Both the position numbers and the translations under genes were made by a program. The notes below the pieces were generated by a model, which was given only the letters and a program-made list of their open reading frames with translations, did not search any database and was not told where the DNA came from. This document shows, piece by piece, positions 45,314-53,529 of a stretch of 64,000 nt of DNA; position 1 is the stretch's first letter, and each line of letters begins with the position of its first letter. Location: positions 7,288,001-7,352,000 of the forward strand of contig NZ_CP023747.1 in the NCBI RefSeq assembly GCF_008704995.1, read 5' to 3'. The DNA is from Streptomyces nodosus. Lineage in GTDB: Bacteria; Actinomycetota; Actinomycetes; Streptomycetales; Streptomycetaceae.

Positions 45314-46045
45314 ATGGCAACGCGTTCCATCGCTGTAACCGCCGCAATTGCGGCCGGCGCGGCCTTGGTGGCCTCGGGTATCACGTACGCCTCCGCCGCT
45401 TCCGAGCCGGCGCAGGCGGCTCCGGTGGCCGGGCAGGCCGCCGCCGCCCCCGTCGCCGCCCAGCAGGGCGGCGACATCGACAACAACAAGGGAAATGAGG
45501 GCCGCGGCGGCGAGGGCCGTGGCGGCGAGGGCCGCGGTGGCGAGGGTGGCTTCGGCGGCGGCCAGGGCGGCTTCGGTGGCAAGGGCGGCTTCGGCGGCGG
45601 CCAGGGCGGCTTCGGTGGCGGCTTCGGCGGCGGCTTCGGTGGCTTCGGTGGCGGCTTCGGAGGCTTCGACGACGACTTCGACGACTTCGGAGGCGGCAGG
45701 ATCCACGTCAACGAGCGCGACTACGCCGCCGTCCCCGACGGCTGCATCACCGTGGTCAGCGGACTCGGGGCCAACAGCTTCAACGTCCGCAACGACAGCA
45801 AGCGGCACATCGAGGTCTTCAACGGTGCCACCTGCGACAACGGCGCTCCGGTCGCCACCGTCGGCCCGCACAGCTCGGCCAACGGGATCCGCGTCCTGCG
45901 CCACATCCCCGGCGGTGTGAAGGTCAAGCACGGAGTGGTGGCCAGCTTCCGTGTGATCGGTCACCACCACCGCCGTGGCGGGGCCTTCTTCGAGAGCGGC
46001 GGCTTCGAAGAGGGCGGTGGCGGCGGCGGTCAGTCCGGCAAGTGA
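45314..46045 (+). CDS. Secreted glycine-rich repeat protein
   Basis: The 243-aa protein has a signal peptide (residues 1-30, cleavage near ASA) and a repeat region: three copies of GRGGE, then about ten FGGG/FGGK-type units and an acidic FDDDFDDF block. A non-repetitive domain follows (GCITVVSGLGANSFNVRNDS ... HIPGGVKVKHG), ending with HHHRR and a Gly tail. AGGAG lies 7 nt upstream of the ATG. It is probably exported and structural or metal-binding; no enzyme motif is seen. A strong terminator follows. Confidence 0.85.
   Translation: MATRSIAVTAAIAAGAALVASGITYASAASEPAQAAPVAGQAAAAPVAAQQGGDIDNNKGNEGRGGEGRGGEGRGGEGGFGGGQGGFGGKGGFGGGQGGFGGGFGGGFGGFGGGFGGFDDDFDDFGGGRIHVNERDYAAVPDGCITVVSGLGANSFNVRNDSKRHIEVFNGATCDNGAPVATVGPHSSANGIRVLRHIPGGVKVKHGVVASFRVIGHHHRRGGAFFESGGFEEGGGGGGQSGK
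45500..45680 (+). repeat. Tandem GGC-rich coding repeat in the glycine-rich protein
   Basis: Three 15-bp units based on GAGGGCCGYGGYGGC are followed by irregular units based on GGCTTCGGYGGC, interrupted by CAG or AAG codons. Such repeats are prone to length change by slippage. Confidence 0.75.
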
Positions 46046-46086
46046 TCCGGACAGGCCCCCCGTGAGACGAGAGAGGTGAGAGCGAG

Positions 46087-46117
46087 AACCCCGGCCCGCC
46101 GGAATCGGGCCGGGGTT
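46087..46117 (+). terminator. Strong terminator after the glycine-rich protein gene
   Basis: Perfect 12-bp arms AACCCCGGCCCG and CGGGCCGGGGTT with a 7-nt loop, followed by TCCGGTCT. Confidence 0.75.
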
Positions 46118-46301
46118 CCGGTCTGGGTACCCCTGACCGGTGTGCCCGGGTCCAGACTAAGGCTTGGCCGCACGCCCTCGTGTCACCGGCGTGGCGTACC
46201 GGCCGAGGAGCTTCGGCGCGGGGTGGGCCGGCCGGGCTCAACCTGCCCGAGGTGCGTTTCTGTCCCTACGATTGTGTGTTCTACCAAAATGTGGGGGGAT
46301 C

Positions 46302-47261
46302 TTGCGTCAACAGGTGGAGAGCCGTCTTGGCAGAGCCGGGGACAGCCGCCCGGCGGGGTGGGGAACAGGGCAGGACGGACCGCCGATCACCGCGCACCGG
46401 GGGGAGCCGGGGCGTGCGGGTGTACCGGGCGTCCGGCCGGCGCGCTTCATCGTGCGCACCCTGCGGGGGGAGTGGCACGGCATCGTCGTCGATCCGGTGC
46501 GGAGGCTGCTGCGCCGCGGGCTGTCCGGTCTCACCCTGGCCTGTACGGCGGCCTTCGGAGTGATCTTCTTCCATGCGATCGCCCAGCGGCCGACGGGGGA
46601 GGCGGCGGTGCGGCTGCTGGGCGGTGTCACGGCCGATCTGCCGCTGTGGCTGGCGCTGCTGCGCACCCCGGTGTCGCTGTACGTACCCGCCCTCGACCTC
46701 CCGGTGTGGGCGGGCATCACCCAGCTGTTCCTCGCCTTCGCCCTGGCCGAACTGACACTGGGCCGGGGCCGGACGCTGGCCGTGGCGTACGCGGCCACGC
46801 TGGCCGGCACGCTGACGGTACGGGTGATGATCGCGCTCGGGCCCGGCCGGTGGGGGATCGGTCTGCCGCCCGAGGCCGGGCAGGTGCTGGACACCGGACC
46901 GTCCGCCGCGGTGGTGGGCCTGTTCACCTATCTCGCCGTCGTCCGGCGGGCCCCCGTCGTGTTCACGCTGACGGGTGGCTCGATGGTGTGGGAGTCCGTC
47001 GCGGTGCCCAATCTGGCCGGCCGTGAGCATCTGATAGCGGTGGGGGCGGCCGTCGTCCTGGGGCTGTTACATGGGCAGGGCGCCAGGGTGCGGCGGTCGG
47101 CGGCCGCCCTGCTGATGCGGTCGGCCTCCCGAGGACGGAGCGCCGCTCGGGTGCCGGCGCCCGCCCCGGTGCCGCGGGCCCGCACCGGGGCGGGCGCGGC
47201 AGGTCCGGTGGGGGTACCGCTCCGGAAGGACCGGCTCGGGGACCCCTGGAAGGCGCGCTGA
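46302..47261 (+). CDS. Rhomboid-like multi-pass membrane protein
   Basis: A protein of about 319 aa has a soluble N-terminus, six hydrophobic helices and a basic Pro-rich tail. LDTGPSAAVVGLF and REHLIAVGAAVVLGLLHG correspond to the serine and histidine regions of actinobacterial rhomboid-like (Rhomboid_2) proteins, although the GxSG motif is degenerate, so protease activity is uncertain. The start is uncertain: TTG at 46302 after GGGGGGA is used, GTG at 46314 is another option. TACGAT (46266-46271) is a possible -10 box. Confidence 0.72.
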   Translation: MRQQVESRLGRAGDSRPAGWGTGQDGPPITAHRGEPGRAGVPGVRPARFIVRTLRGEWHGIVVDPVRRLLRRGLSGLTLACTAAFGVIFFHAIAQRPTGEAAVRLLGGVTADLPLWLALLRTPVSLYVPALDLPVWAGITQLFLAFALAELTLGRGRTLAVAYAATLAGTLTVRVMIALGPGRWGIGLPPEAGQVLDTGPSAAVVGLFTYLAVVRRAPVVFTLTGGSMVWESVAVPNLAGREHLIAVGAAVVLGLLHGQGARVRRSAAALLMRSASRGRSAARVPAPAPVPRARTGAGAAGPVGVPLRKDRLGDPWKAR

Positions 47262-47390
47262 GGCGCGTACCGCGGCGGAGTCGCCCCCACCGGGACGCCG
47301 CACGGTCCCGGGACCACGGGCCCGGGATCACGGACCTCCGGCGTCCGCCGCCTTCGGCCCGTTCCCGGTCCCACCGGTGTCGTGCGGCCG

Positions 47391-48218
47391 TTACGGCTTG
47401 ATGCCCACTCCGGTCCACAGGCTGACCTCGGCGTCGGTCGGCGCCTTGGCCGAGCCGGAGGCGCCCTGACCCGCGTCGGGGCGCCAGCGGTGGCCGACGG
47501 TGACCCCGGGGTCGAGCAGTTCGAGTCCGTCGAAGAAGCGGGCGACATCGTCCCGGGGGCGGAACTGTACGGGCGTCCCGGCACCGGTGTAGATGGCGGT
47601 GACCTTCTCCCAGGTCCCCGGGTCGAAGTCGGGTGTGCAGTGGCTCAGCGCCAGAGCGCTGCCCGAGGGCAGGAAGTCCAGCAGCCGGCGCACGATGCCG
47701 TACGGGTCCTGGGCGTCGGTGACGAAGTGCATCAGGGCGTTCAGGGACAGCGCCACCGGCCGGCTCAGGTCCAGGACCTCCGCCAGTTCGGGCGCCTCCA
47801 GCAGAGTCCGGGGCGCGTTGACGTCGGCCTCGATATAGGTGGTGCGGCCCTGGGGCGTACTGCGCATCAGCCGCTCGGCGTACTTGAGTACCAGAGGATC
47901 GTTGTCGGCGTAGACCACCCGGGCCTCGGGAACCACCGACTGGGCCACCTGGTGCAGGTTCGGCTCGGTGGGGATACCGGTGCCGATGTCCAGCCACTGA
48001 CGGATGCCGTGCTCCCGGGCGAGGACCCGGGTGGCACGGTGCATGAAGGCGCGGTTCTCACGGGCGCACACAAAGATGCCGGGATAGGCGTCCGCGACCG
48101 TCTCGGCCGCCTGCTTGTCGACCTCGAAGTGGTCCTTGCCGCCCAGGTAGTAGTCGTACATGCGGGCCGAGTGCGGCCTGCTGGTGTCGATGTCCCGGGC
48201 GGCGTTTGAGTTGCTCAT
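47391..48218 (-). CDS. SAM-dependent methyltransferase, SAV_2177/DUF574 family
   Basis: The 275-aa protein has the family start RPHSARMYDYYLGGKDHFEVD, the SAM-binding motif WLDIGTGIPT, the acidic residue of VVYADNDPLVL and SLNALMHFV. This family is greatly expanded in Streptomyces and mostly of unknown substrate. Two adjacent ATGs exist; the second is chosen because AAAGG is 6 nt away. The preceding gap with the rhomboid-like gene (47262-47390) includes the 12-bp palindrome GGTCCCGGGACC and no gene. Confidence 0.9.
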   Translation of the reverse strand: MSNSNAARDIDTSRPHSARMYDYYLGGKDHFEVDKQAAETVADAYPGIFVCARENRAFMHRATRVLAREHGIRQWLDIGTGIPTEPNLHQVAQSVVPEARVVYADNDPLVLKYAERLMRSTPQGRTTYIEADVNAPRTLLEAPELAEVLDLSRPVALSLNALMHFVTDAQDPYGIVRRLLDFLPSGSALALSHCTPDFDPGTWEKVTAIYTGAGTPVQFRPRDDVARFFDGLELLDPGVTVGHRWRPDAGQGASGSAKAPTDAEVSLWTGVGIKP

Positions 48219-48301
48219 CATCTCCCTTTCGGTGGTGTACATCGGTCGTGGGGGGGGGCAGGCTGCGGCCTGGACCGACCCGAATCCCCGGCCCCGGAGG
48301 C

Positions 48302-48553
48302 TCAGCCGGCCGCCAGATGGTCGGCGAGGCCCATCTTGACCCCCGCGACGAACGCGGCGATCTCCTCCGGCGTATAGATCAGCGCGGGACCCGCGGGATC
48401 GGTCGACTGCCGCACCGCCACCCGGCCGTCCGCCAGTTGCTTGGTCTCCACGCACTGGCCCCCGTTGGGGCCGCTCCACGGACACTCCCAGCCCTGATCG
48501 CCCAGGTCCGCCGCGGGCATACCGTTGTAGACAAGGCCGTCGAGGATGCTCAT
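48302..48553 (-). CDS. DUF397 small acidic protein
   Basis: The 83-aa protein shows the DUF397 pattern: CVETKQLADGRVAVRQSTD then PALIYTPEEIAAFVAGVK. Its ATG overlaps the stop of the helix-turn-helix gene by 4 nt (ATGA), so they are made together. In Streptomyces these proteins pair with WhiJ-like regulators and help control development and antibiotic production. Confidence 0.9.
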   Translation of the reverse strand: MSILDGLVYNGMPAADLGDQGWECPWSGPNGGQCVETKQLADGRVAVRQSTDPAGPALIYTPEEIAAFVAGVKMGLADHLAAG

Positions 48554-49422
48554 GAGTACTCCTTGCGCATGCGGTGCAAGAGTGCCTTGCTGTCCATGGA
48601 CGAGGTCAGCAGGGACATGCGGTTGTGCGCCTCCAGATGCGCGGCGACGTCGGAGCGCTGGTCCAGATACATGGAGGCGGAGAGGATCTCGCTGTACACG
48701 ATGTCCGGCAGCTCCGGCTCCTCGAACCGGAAGTAGGTGAACGGCGCGCAGGCACCCAGATGGGCCCCCGCCGTGAACGGGACGATGTCGAGGCTGACAT
48801 GGGCCAGCTCCGATACCTCCAGGAGCCGGTCGATCTGCTCCCGCATCACCTTTGGGCCGCCCACCACCCGGTGCAGGACGGCCTCCTCCATCACCACCCA
48901 CAGCGTGGGCGCGTCCGGTGCCTCCAGCAGACTCTGCCGCCGCAGCCGCAGATTCACCCGGCGCTCCAGGCCGGGGTCGTCCTCGTTCGGGAAGCCCCCG
49001 CGCAGCACGGCGCGTGCGTAGGCAGGGGTCTGCAGCAGCCCTGTGACATAGTGCGGCTCGTACGTCCGCAGGGTCTTCGCGCCCGACTCCAGGCTCACAT
49101 AGGCGGTGAACCAGTTGGGCAGCACATCGCGGTACGCATGCCACCAGCCCGGTTCATTGGCCTGCTCCGCCATGGCCACGAACTCGTCGATCTCCTGACG
49201 GCCGGCCCCGTAGGTCTCCAGCAGCTTCTCCACATAGAGAGGCTTGAGTCCGACCTCCGCCTTCTCCAGGCGGCGGACGGTCAGCGACTTCACCCGTAAG
49301 GCCTTGGCGGCGTCCTCCAGCGACACCCCGGCGCCCTGCCGCATCTCCTGCAGCCGCCTGCCGAGGATCATGCGCAGAACCGTGGGTGCACTGGTGCCGG
49401 AACCCGAACGAGTCTCGCTCAC
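48550..49422 (-). CDS. WhiJ-like helix-turn-helix regulator (XRE HTH + DUF5753)
   Basis: The 290-aa protein has an N-terminal XRE-type HTH (about 15-70; LGRRLQEMRQGAGVSLEDAA) and a DUF5753 domain (about 95-280; YEPHYVTGLLQTPAYARAVL). It starts with GTG, six bases after AGGAGG. With the DUF397 gene downstream and the divergent HATPase gene it forms the regulator set found at abaA/whiJ-type loci. Confidence 0.92.
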   Translation of the reverse strand: MSETRSGSGTSAPTVLRMILGRRLQEMRQGAGVSLEDAAKALRVKSLTVRRLEKAEVGLKPLYVEKLLETYGAGRQEIDEFVAMAEQANEPGWWHAYRDVLPNWFTAYVSLESGAKTLRTYEPHYVTGLLQTPAYARAVLRGGFPNEDDPGLERRVNLRLRRQSLLEAPDAPTLWVVMEEAVLHRVVGGPKVMREQIDRLLEVSELAHVSLDIVPFTAGAHLGACAPFTYFRFEEPELPDIVYSEILSASMYLDQRSDVAAHLEAHNRMSLLTSSMDSKALLHRMRKEYS

Positions 49423-49723
49423 GCCCTACCTCCTGAGGGACCGTCAACACAACGAGTTTGACAGCGACTTGGTGAAGTTGCCAGACGCGCACCGTCATTC
49501 TGAAATTATCAGGGAGCGCGGTTGCAGCGTGAACTCGACTGTGAGCATAGTTACTTGTGTGAGCGACCCCACCGCCGGTGCGAAGACGCCGACGCCAACT
49601 CTCCAGGAAAACAAGGGAGTTGATGCGTCCTGGCGTTCGAATTGCAGGCCACGCCAGAAGGTCTCACTCAGACCGGTCCGGTGCTCACCTTCCCAGTCTG
49701 CCGCCCCATGGAAGGCGAACGCC

Positions 49724-50218
49724 GTGTCCCCCCACACGACTTCCTCCCCCCACCTCCTGGACCGCGCGGTCACCCACCGGGCCCACCGGCTGGAGCTTCC
49801 CGCGCACCGGTCCAGTGCCCGGGTGGCCCGACGTTCCGTGAACGCGTGGCTGACCGCATGGCGACTGCCCGCCGAGGTCATCTCCGACGCCGTCCTCCTG
49901 GTCTCGGAACTGGTCACCAACGCCGTGATCCATACGCTCAGCGCGCACATCCTGTGCGGTGTCCAGCGGATCGCGGATGCCGGCATCCGGCTGGAGGTGC
50001 ACGATCAGGACGTCCGGGGACGGGACCTGCCGCGGAGTCTGCCGGGGGCCGAGGACGAATGCGGCCGGGGCCTGGTGCTGGTGCGGGAGATCGCGGACTC
50101 CTGGGGGGTCGACCGGTCGACGGTCACCGGGGGGAACGCCGTATGGGCGACCCTGACCTGCCCAGCCCTGCCCGCTCCGGGCAGGGGGGTCCGGAGCGGG
50201 ATCCCTTCCCGCCGATGA
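49724..50218 (+). CDS. Anti-sigma-factor-like HATPase protein
   Basis: The 164-aa protein has the HATPase_c_2 fold of SpoIIAB/RsbW relatives: N box VSELVTNAVIHT and G box ECGRGLVLVREIADSWG. It may bind a sigma factor or anti-sigma antagonist. A GTG start is chosen because GGAAGG precedes it at 8 nt; an overlapping ATG at 49708 is in another frame. It is divergent from the WhiJ-like gene across a 301-bp gap that is AT-richer than average and must hold both promoters; no gene is seen in it. Confidence 0.85.
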   Translation: MSPHTTSSPHLLDRAVTHRAHRLELPAHRSSARVARRSVNAWLTAWRLPAEVISDAVLLVSELVTNAVIHTLSAHILCGVQRIADAGIRLEVHDQDVRGRDLPRSLPGAEDECGRGLVLVREIADSWGVDRSTVTGGNAVWATLTCPALPAPGRGVRSGIPSRR

Positions 50219-50234
50219 GCCGCCGAGAGTGGGT

Positions 50235-50268
50235 GAGGGGCCCACCGGTGCCGTACCGGCGGCCCCTC
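50235..50268. terminator. Bidirectional terminator hairpin
   Basis: Outer 8-bp arms GAGGGGCC / GGCCCCTC and inner CCGGT / ACCGG make a stem with a small internal loop between convergent genes. Confidence 0.6.
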
Positions 50269-50308
50269 GGTCCCCGGCTCTCCGGATGCCCCGGTGGGGC
50301 GTCGGCGC

Positions 50309-50479
50309 TCAGTGGGCGGCGTGCCGGCGCGAGCGTCGGGACCAGCGCATGCCGACCAGGACGAGGTCGGCCGCGAGGACCACGATGCCGATGATCAGGA
50401 GGTAGGCGAGCCCCTTCATCACCGCGCCGACAAGGCCCAGGACGATCGCCACGAGGATCAGAAAAAGGAAAAGAGCCAT
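50309..50479 (-). CDS. Small hydrophobic membrane protein (56 aa)
   Basis: Two membrane helices (LFLFLILVAIVLGLVGAVM and LAYLLIIGIVVLAADLVLVG) are followed by a basic tail RWSRRSRRHAAH. GGAGGAG lies 10 nt before the ATG. Unknown role; similar small proteins in Streptomyces are often stress-induced. The 406-bp gap 50480-50885 holds divergent promoters and no convincing gene. Confidence 0.7.
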   Translation of the reverse strand: MALFLFLILVAIVLGLVGAVMKGLAYLLIIGIVVLAADLVLVGMRWSRRSRRHAAH

Positions 50480-50885
50480 GGACGGACATCTCCTCCGGCC
50501 GGTGCGGCGGTGTGCGAGCGTTTCGCCCCGATCGGTGAGCCGGTCGGACCCCGGCGGGTCGCCGATCGGGTGGCCCACCGGCGGGTGAGCGGACGCCGCG
50601 CTCCGCGCCCGGACAGGAATGGGCTGTGACTGCACGTCTTCTTGTCGACTTTACTCCGCCCGACCTTGCCTGGCGCTTTTGACCTGGTCTTTTCGGCGGC
50701 GAAACCTCTGGAATCGCCGCCGTGGGACGGGTTTGGGGCGGCCCCGGCCGGGAACTCGCTGTCCGAATGTATGGGACAACGATCCACCCGGCCGGAGCAC
50801 GCCCTCCGCGAGTTCCCCGCTGTCCGCCTCATCGACTGTTCGCACTCCGAGCGGTCACCGCCACGGCCGCCGTCGGGAGGACATC

Positions 50886-51041
50886 ATGATCATCCTAGGG
50901 GTCGTCCTGCTGATCGTGGGGCTCATCGCGCATATCGCCGTCCTGTGGACCATCGGGGTCGTCCTGGTCGTCGTAGGAGCGGTCCTGTTTCTCCTCGGCT
51001 CCATGGGGCGCGCGGTCTTCGGGCGGCGCCATTACTGGTGA
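50886..51041 (+). CDS. DUF6131-like small membrane protein (51 aa)
   Basis: Reads MIILGVVLLIVGLIAHIAVL then a second membrane helix and a basic RRHYW end. GGAGG lies 5 nt before the ATG. Unknown function. It ends 7 bp before the convergent MerR-clamp gene; TGAGGCGGCCTCA spans both stop regions. Confidence 0.75.
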   Translation: MIILGVVLLIVGLIAHIAVLWTIGVVLVVVGAVLFLLGSMGRAVFGRRHYW

Positions 51042-51048
51042 GGCGGCC

Positions 51049-52143
51049 TCAGTCCTCCAGACGCACCGGCATCAGGACCGAGAACGTGTCCTCGTCGTCC
51101 GGGCGGCGGATCGCGACGGGGGCCGTCGGGGCGCCGAGTTCCAGGATCAGCCGGTCCCGGCCACCGGCGGCCAACGCCTGGAGCAGAAACGCACGGTCGA
51201 CGCCGACGCGGTTCTGGTCCTGGTCACCGCCCTCGCGGTCCTCGCGGACGCCCACCGTGCCGTCGTCCTTCACCGAGAGCACGCTCACATCGCCGGACGT
51301 CCCACCCTTCTCCGGCGCCTCGACCCTGCGGACGGGCCCGGTCTCCAGCTCGTTCCGGAGGGCGGGCACATCGACGGCTGCCCGGCGGCCCGCGGGCAGT
51401 CGGAGGAGCCGGCGATAGTCGGGGAAGTCGTGGTCCAGGCACGGGCCGGCCACCTGACGGTCCCCGGCCTCCAATGTCATCCGGTCGCCGTCCACGGCGA
51501 GCCGGACCGGTCCCTCGCCGGTGAGCAGGGCCCGCATCGCATCCACGAGCGGGGCGGGCACCAGGGCCTGGACACGGGATCCCTCGTGCCCGGTCGCGAC
51601 CGCTCGGGCCACCGCCATCCGATAGCGGTCGGTGGCCACGACGTGCAGTGCCTCGCCCTCGATGTCGAACAGGACACCGCCGAGCATGGGCAGTTCGGGG
51701 TCCTCGGTGACCGCGAACCGCACCGCGTCCAACGCGGCGGCCAGCGCGGACGCGGGGACGGACAGCCCGAGGGCGGGGGTGCGAAGCGATGTCATGGGGT
51801 TCTTCTCCCTCAAGTCGAGTAGGGCTCGGAGCGTGGAGACCTCACGGCGGGCGTCGGACAACCCCCGTTCGAGACGGCGCAGATGCGCCTGAAGCAGCGT
51901 GCGCACCAGATCCGTGTCGGTGCCGGACCAGCCGGCCAGCACCAGCCGGATGTCCGCCAACGGCATGGCGGCCCGCCGCAACCGGGCCAACAGCCGTGCC
52001 TCGTCGAGCTGTTCGGGCTCGTACCAGCGGTAGCCGCTCACCGGATCCACCCAGGCGGGGATCAGGACCCCGGCACGGTCGTAGAACCGGAGCGCACTCA
52101 CGCCCAGTCCGCTGTCCCGGGCCATCTCCCCGATACTGCGCAT
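51049..52143 (-). CDS. MerR-family regulator fused to a DNA polymerase III beta-clamp-like domain
   Basis: Residues 1 to about 115 are a MerR HTH and dimerisation helix (SIGEMARDSGLGVSALRFYD, then DPVSGYRWYEPEQLDEARLL). The remaining 250 residues resemble the sliding clamp DnaN: LPMLGGVLFDIEGEALHVVATDRYRMAVAR, CLDHDFPDYRRLL and the C-terminal FSVLMPVRL. The chromosome's real dnaN must be elsewhere. The fusion could use the clamp-like part as a ligand or protein-binding domain. GGAGAGCGAG precedes the ATG. A MerR-type operator lies just upstream, suggesting autoregulation. Confidence 0.88.
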   Translation of the reverse strand: MRSIGEMARDSGLGVSALRFYDRAGVLIPAWVDPVSGYRWYEPEQLDEARLLARLRRAAMPLADIRLVLAGWSGTDTDLVRTLLQAHLRRLERGLSDARREVSTLRALLDLREKNPMTSLRTPALGLSVPASALAAALDAVRFAVTEDPELPMLGGVLFDIEGEALHVVATDRYRMAVARAVATGHEGSRVQALVPAPLVDAMRALLTGEGPVRLAVDGDRMTLEAGDRQVAGPCLDHDFPDYRRLLRLPAGRRAAVDVPALRNELETGPVRRVEAPEKGGTSGDVSVLSVKDDGTVGVREDREGGDQDQNRVGVDRAFLLQALAAGGRDRLILELGAPTAPVAIRRPDDEDTFSVLMPVRLED

Positions 52144-52170
52144 CTCGCTCTCCACATCAGGAACTCTGGG

Positions 52171-52189
52171 CCCTCGACCATGTCGAGGG
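52171..52189. promoter_or_regulatory. MerR-type operator, CCCTCGAC-CAT-GTCGAGGG
   Basis: Perfect 8-bp arms and a 3-nt spacer. On the minus strand TTGACC starts just before the palindrome, and CAGAGT lies 19 nt after it, the long spacer typical of MerR-activated promoters. It is 28 bp before the MerR-clamp start and 134 bp before the divergent NAD kinase. Confidence 0.7.
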
Positions 52190-52322
52190 TCAACCACGCG
52201 ACGGCGACCCGCGGGCGCTCGGCAGGGACCGGCCCGGCCGCGGTCCCCGTGGCAGGCGCCTTCCACAGCTGTGACGATGGATGTCGAGTCCTCCAGACGT
52301 GACGGCGGCCGGGGAGGTCCAT

Positions 52323-53387
52323 ATGTCGATCGATCGCTTGGGGCTGGTGGTGCACGGAGGCCGCCCGGAAGCGGTGTCCGGAGCCCGGATCGTGCGCGAC
52401 TGGTGCACGCGGCACGGCATCGGCTGTGTCGACATCGATGTGTGGCAGGGCCAGGGCAGCCGTCTCAGCGCCCATGAGGAGGCGCGATCCGCGGGCAACC
52501 CCGACCTCATCGTGACCCTCGGCGGCGACGGCACCTTTCTGCGCGGTGCACGCATCGCGGCGCACAGCGACAGCCGGGTCCTCGGCGTCGACGTGGGCAG
52601 AGTCGGCTTTCTGACCGAGACCCCGGTCGCCGAGGTGGAGCGGGCGCTGGACGCCGTACAGGCGGGGAAGTCCGCCTGCGAGGAACGCATGGTGCTGATG
52701 ATGCGGGCCTCCAAGCTGCTGGAGATACCCACCCATATGGAGGAGGTGCTGTGCTACGGGCGCGGGCCGGCGCTCCCGCGGCCCGAGCAGCGGGCCCCGT
52801 CGCAGGGGGCGGGGGAGGACTCCTGGGGGCTCGCCCTGGACGTCACCGCGCTCAACGACGTCGTGGTGGAGAAGCTGGCCCGGGACCACCAGGTCAGTGT
52901 GGGTGTCTATATCGCCGGCCGGCTGCTGGCCTCCTACTCGGCCGACGGAGTCATCGTGGCCACGCCGACCGGCTCGACCGCCTACAGTTTCGCGGCCGGG
53001 GGACCGGTGCTCTCGCCCCGGATGCGCGCTCTGGTCTTCACCCCCGTGGCCCCGCACATGGCCTTCAACCGCACGGTGATCGCCGCCGCGGACGAGCCGG
53101 TCGCGCTGTGTGTGCTGCCCCATTCCGGGCGCGCCGTGGTCAGCGTCGACGGGCAGCCGCGCGGGATCCTCGATCCCGGGGACTGGATCGGGGTGGCCGC
53201 GTCACCCCGCCCGCTGCGCCTGGTCAGGCTCGCCCCCGCCAATTTCTACGGCCGGCTGCGGGACCGTATGAGGCTCACGGACGCCCCCGCGACGGCACTG
53301 GACGGCGAGGCCTCACCGATGTTCCGGCCCGCGAGCCCGTTCCCCGACGACATGGGCCACCTCCAGCTGCCCCCGCCGTCCCCCTGA
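52323..53387 (+). CDS. NAD kinase-like protein
   Basis: The 354-aa protein has the GGDGT motif at 67-71 (TLGGDGTFLRG), PTGSTAYSFAAGGP and SVDGQP. It makes NADP from NAD and ATP or polyphosphate. The usual ALNE motif reads ALND (ALNDVVVEKLARD), a conservative change in a residue that contacts NAD ribose. It is longer than typical by about 50 residues because of an insertion near residue 145 and an extended tail. GGGGAGG precedes the ATG. It may be a second NAD kinase of the genome. Confidence 0.88.
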   Translation: MSIDRLGLVVHGGRPEAVSGARIVRDWCTRHGIGCVDIDVWQGQGSRLSAHEEARSAGNPDLIVTLGGDGTFLRGARIAAHSDSRVLGVDVGRVGFLTETPVAEVERALDAVQAGKSACEERMVLMMRASKLLEIPTHMEEVLCYGRGPALPRPEQRAPSQGAGEDSWGLALDVTALNDVVVEKLARDHQVSVGVYIAGRLLASYSADGVIVATPTGSTAYSFAAGGPVLSPRMRALVFTPVAPHMAFNRTVIAAADEPVALCVLPHSGRAVVSVDGQPRGILDPGDWIGVAASPRPLRLVRLAPANFYGRLRDRMRLTDAPATALDGEASPMFRPASPFPDDMGHLQLPPPSP

Positions 53388-53529
53388 CGGCACGGCCCGG
53401 CCCGGGGAATGCCCCGGGCCCCGGTCTCGTTGCGGAGACGTGCGTTTCGCACGGCGCTACGGCCGTACGGGCCCGGCCCGCGGCTGACCGCTGTCCGGCA
53501 CCCGACCGGAAGGACCAAGGGAGTTCGGT

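Noticed and set aside
46302..47261. Active rhomboid protease
   Set aside because: The GxSG serine motif is degenerate (GPSAAVVG), so only a rhomboid-like fold is called.
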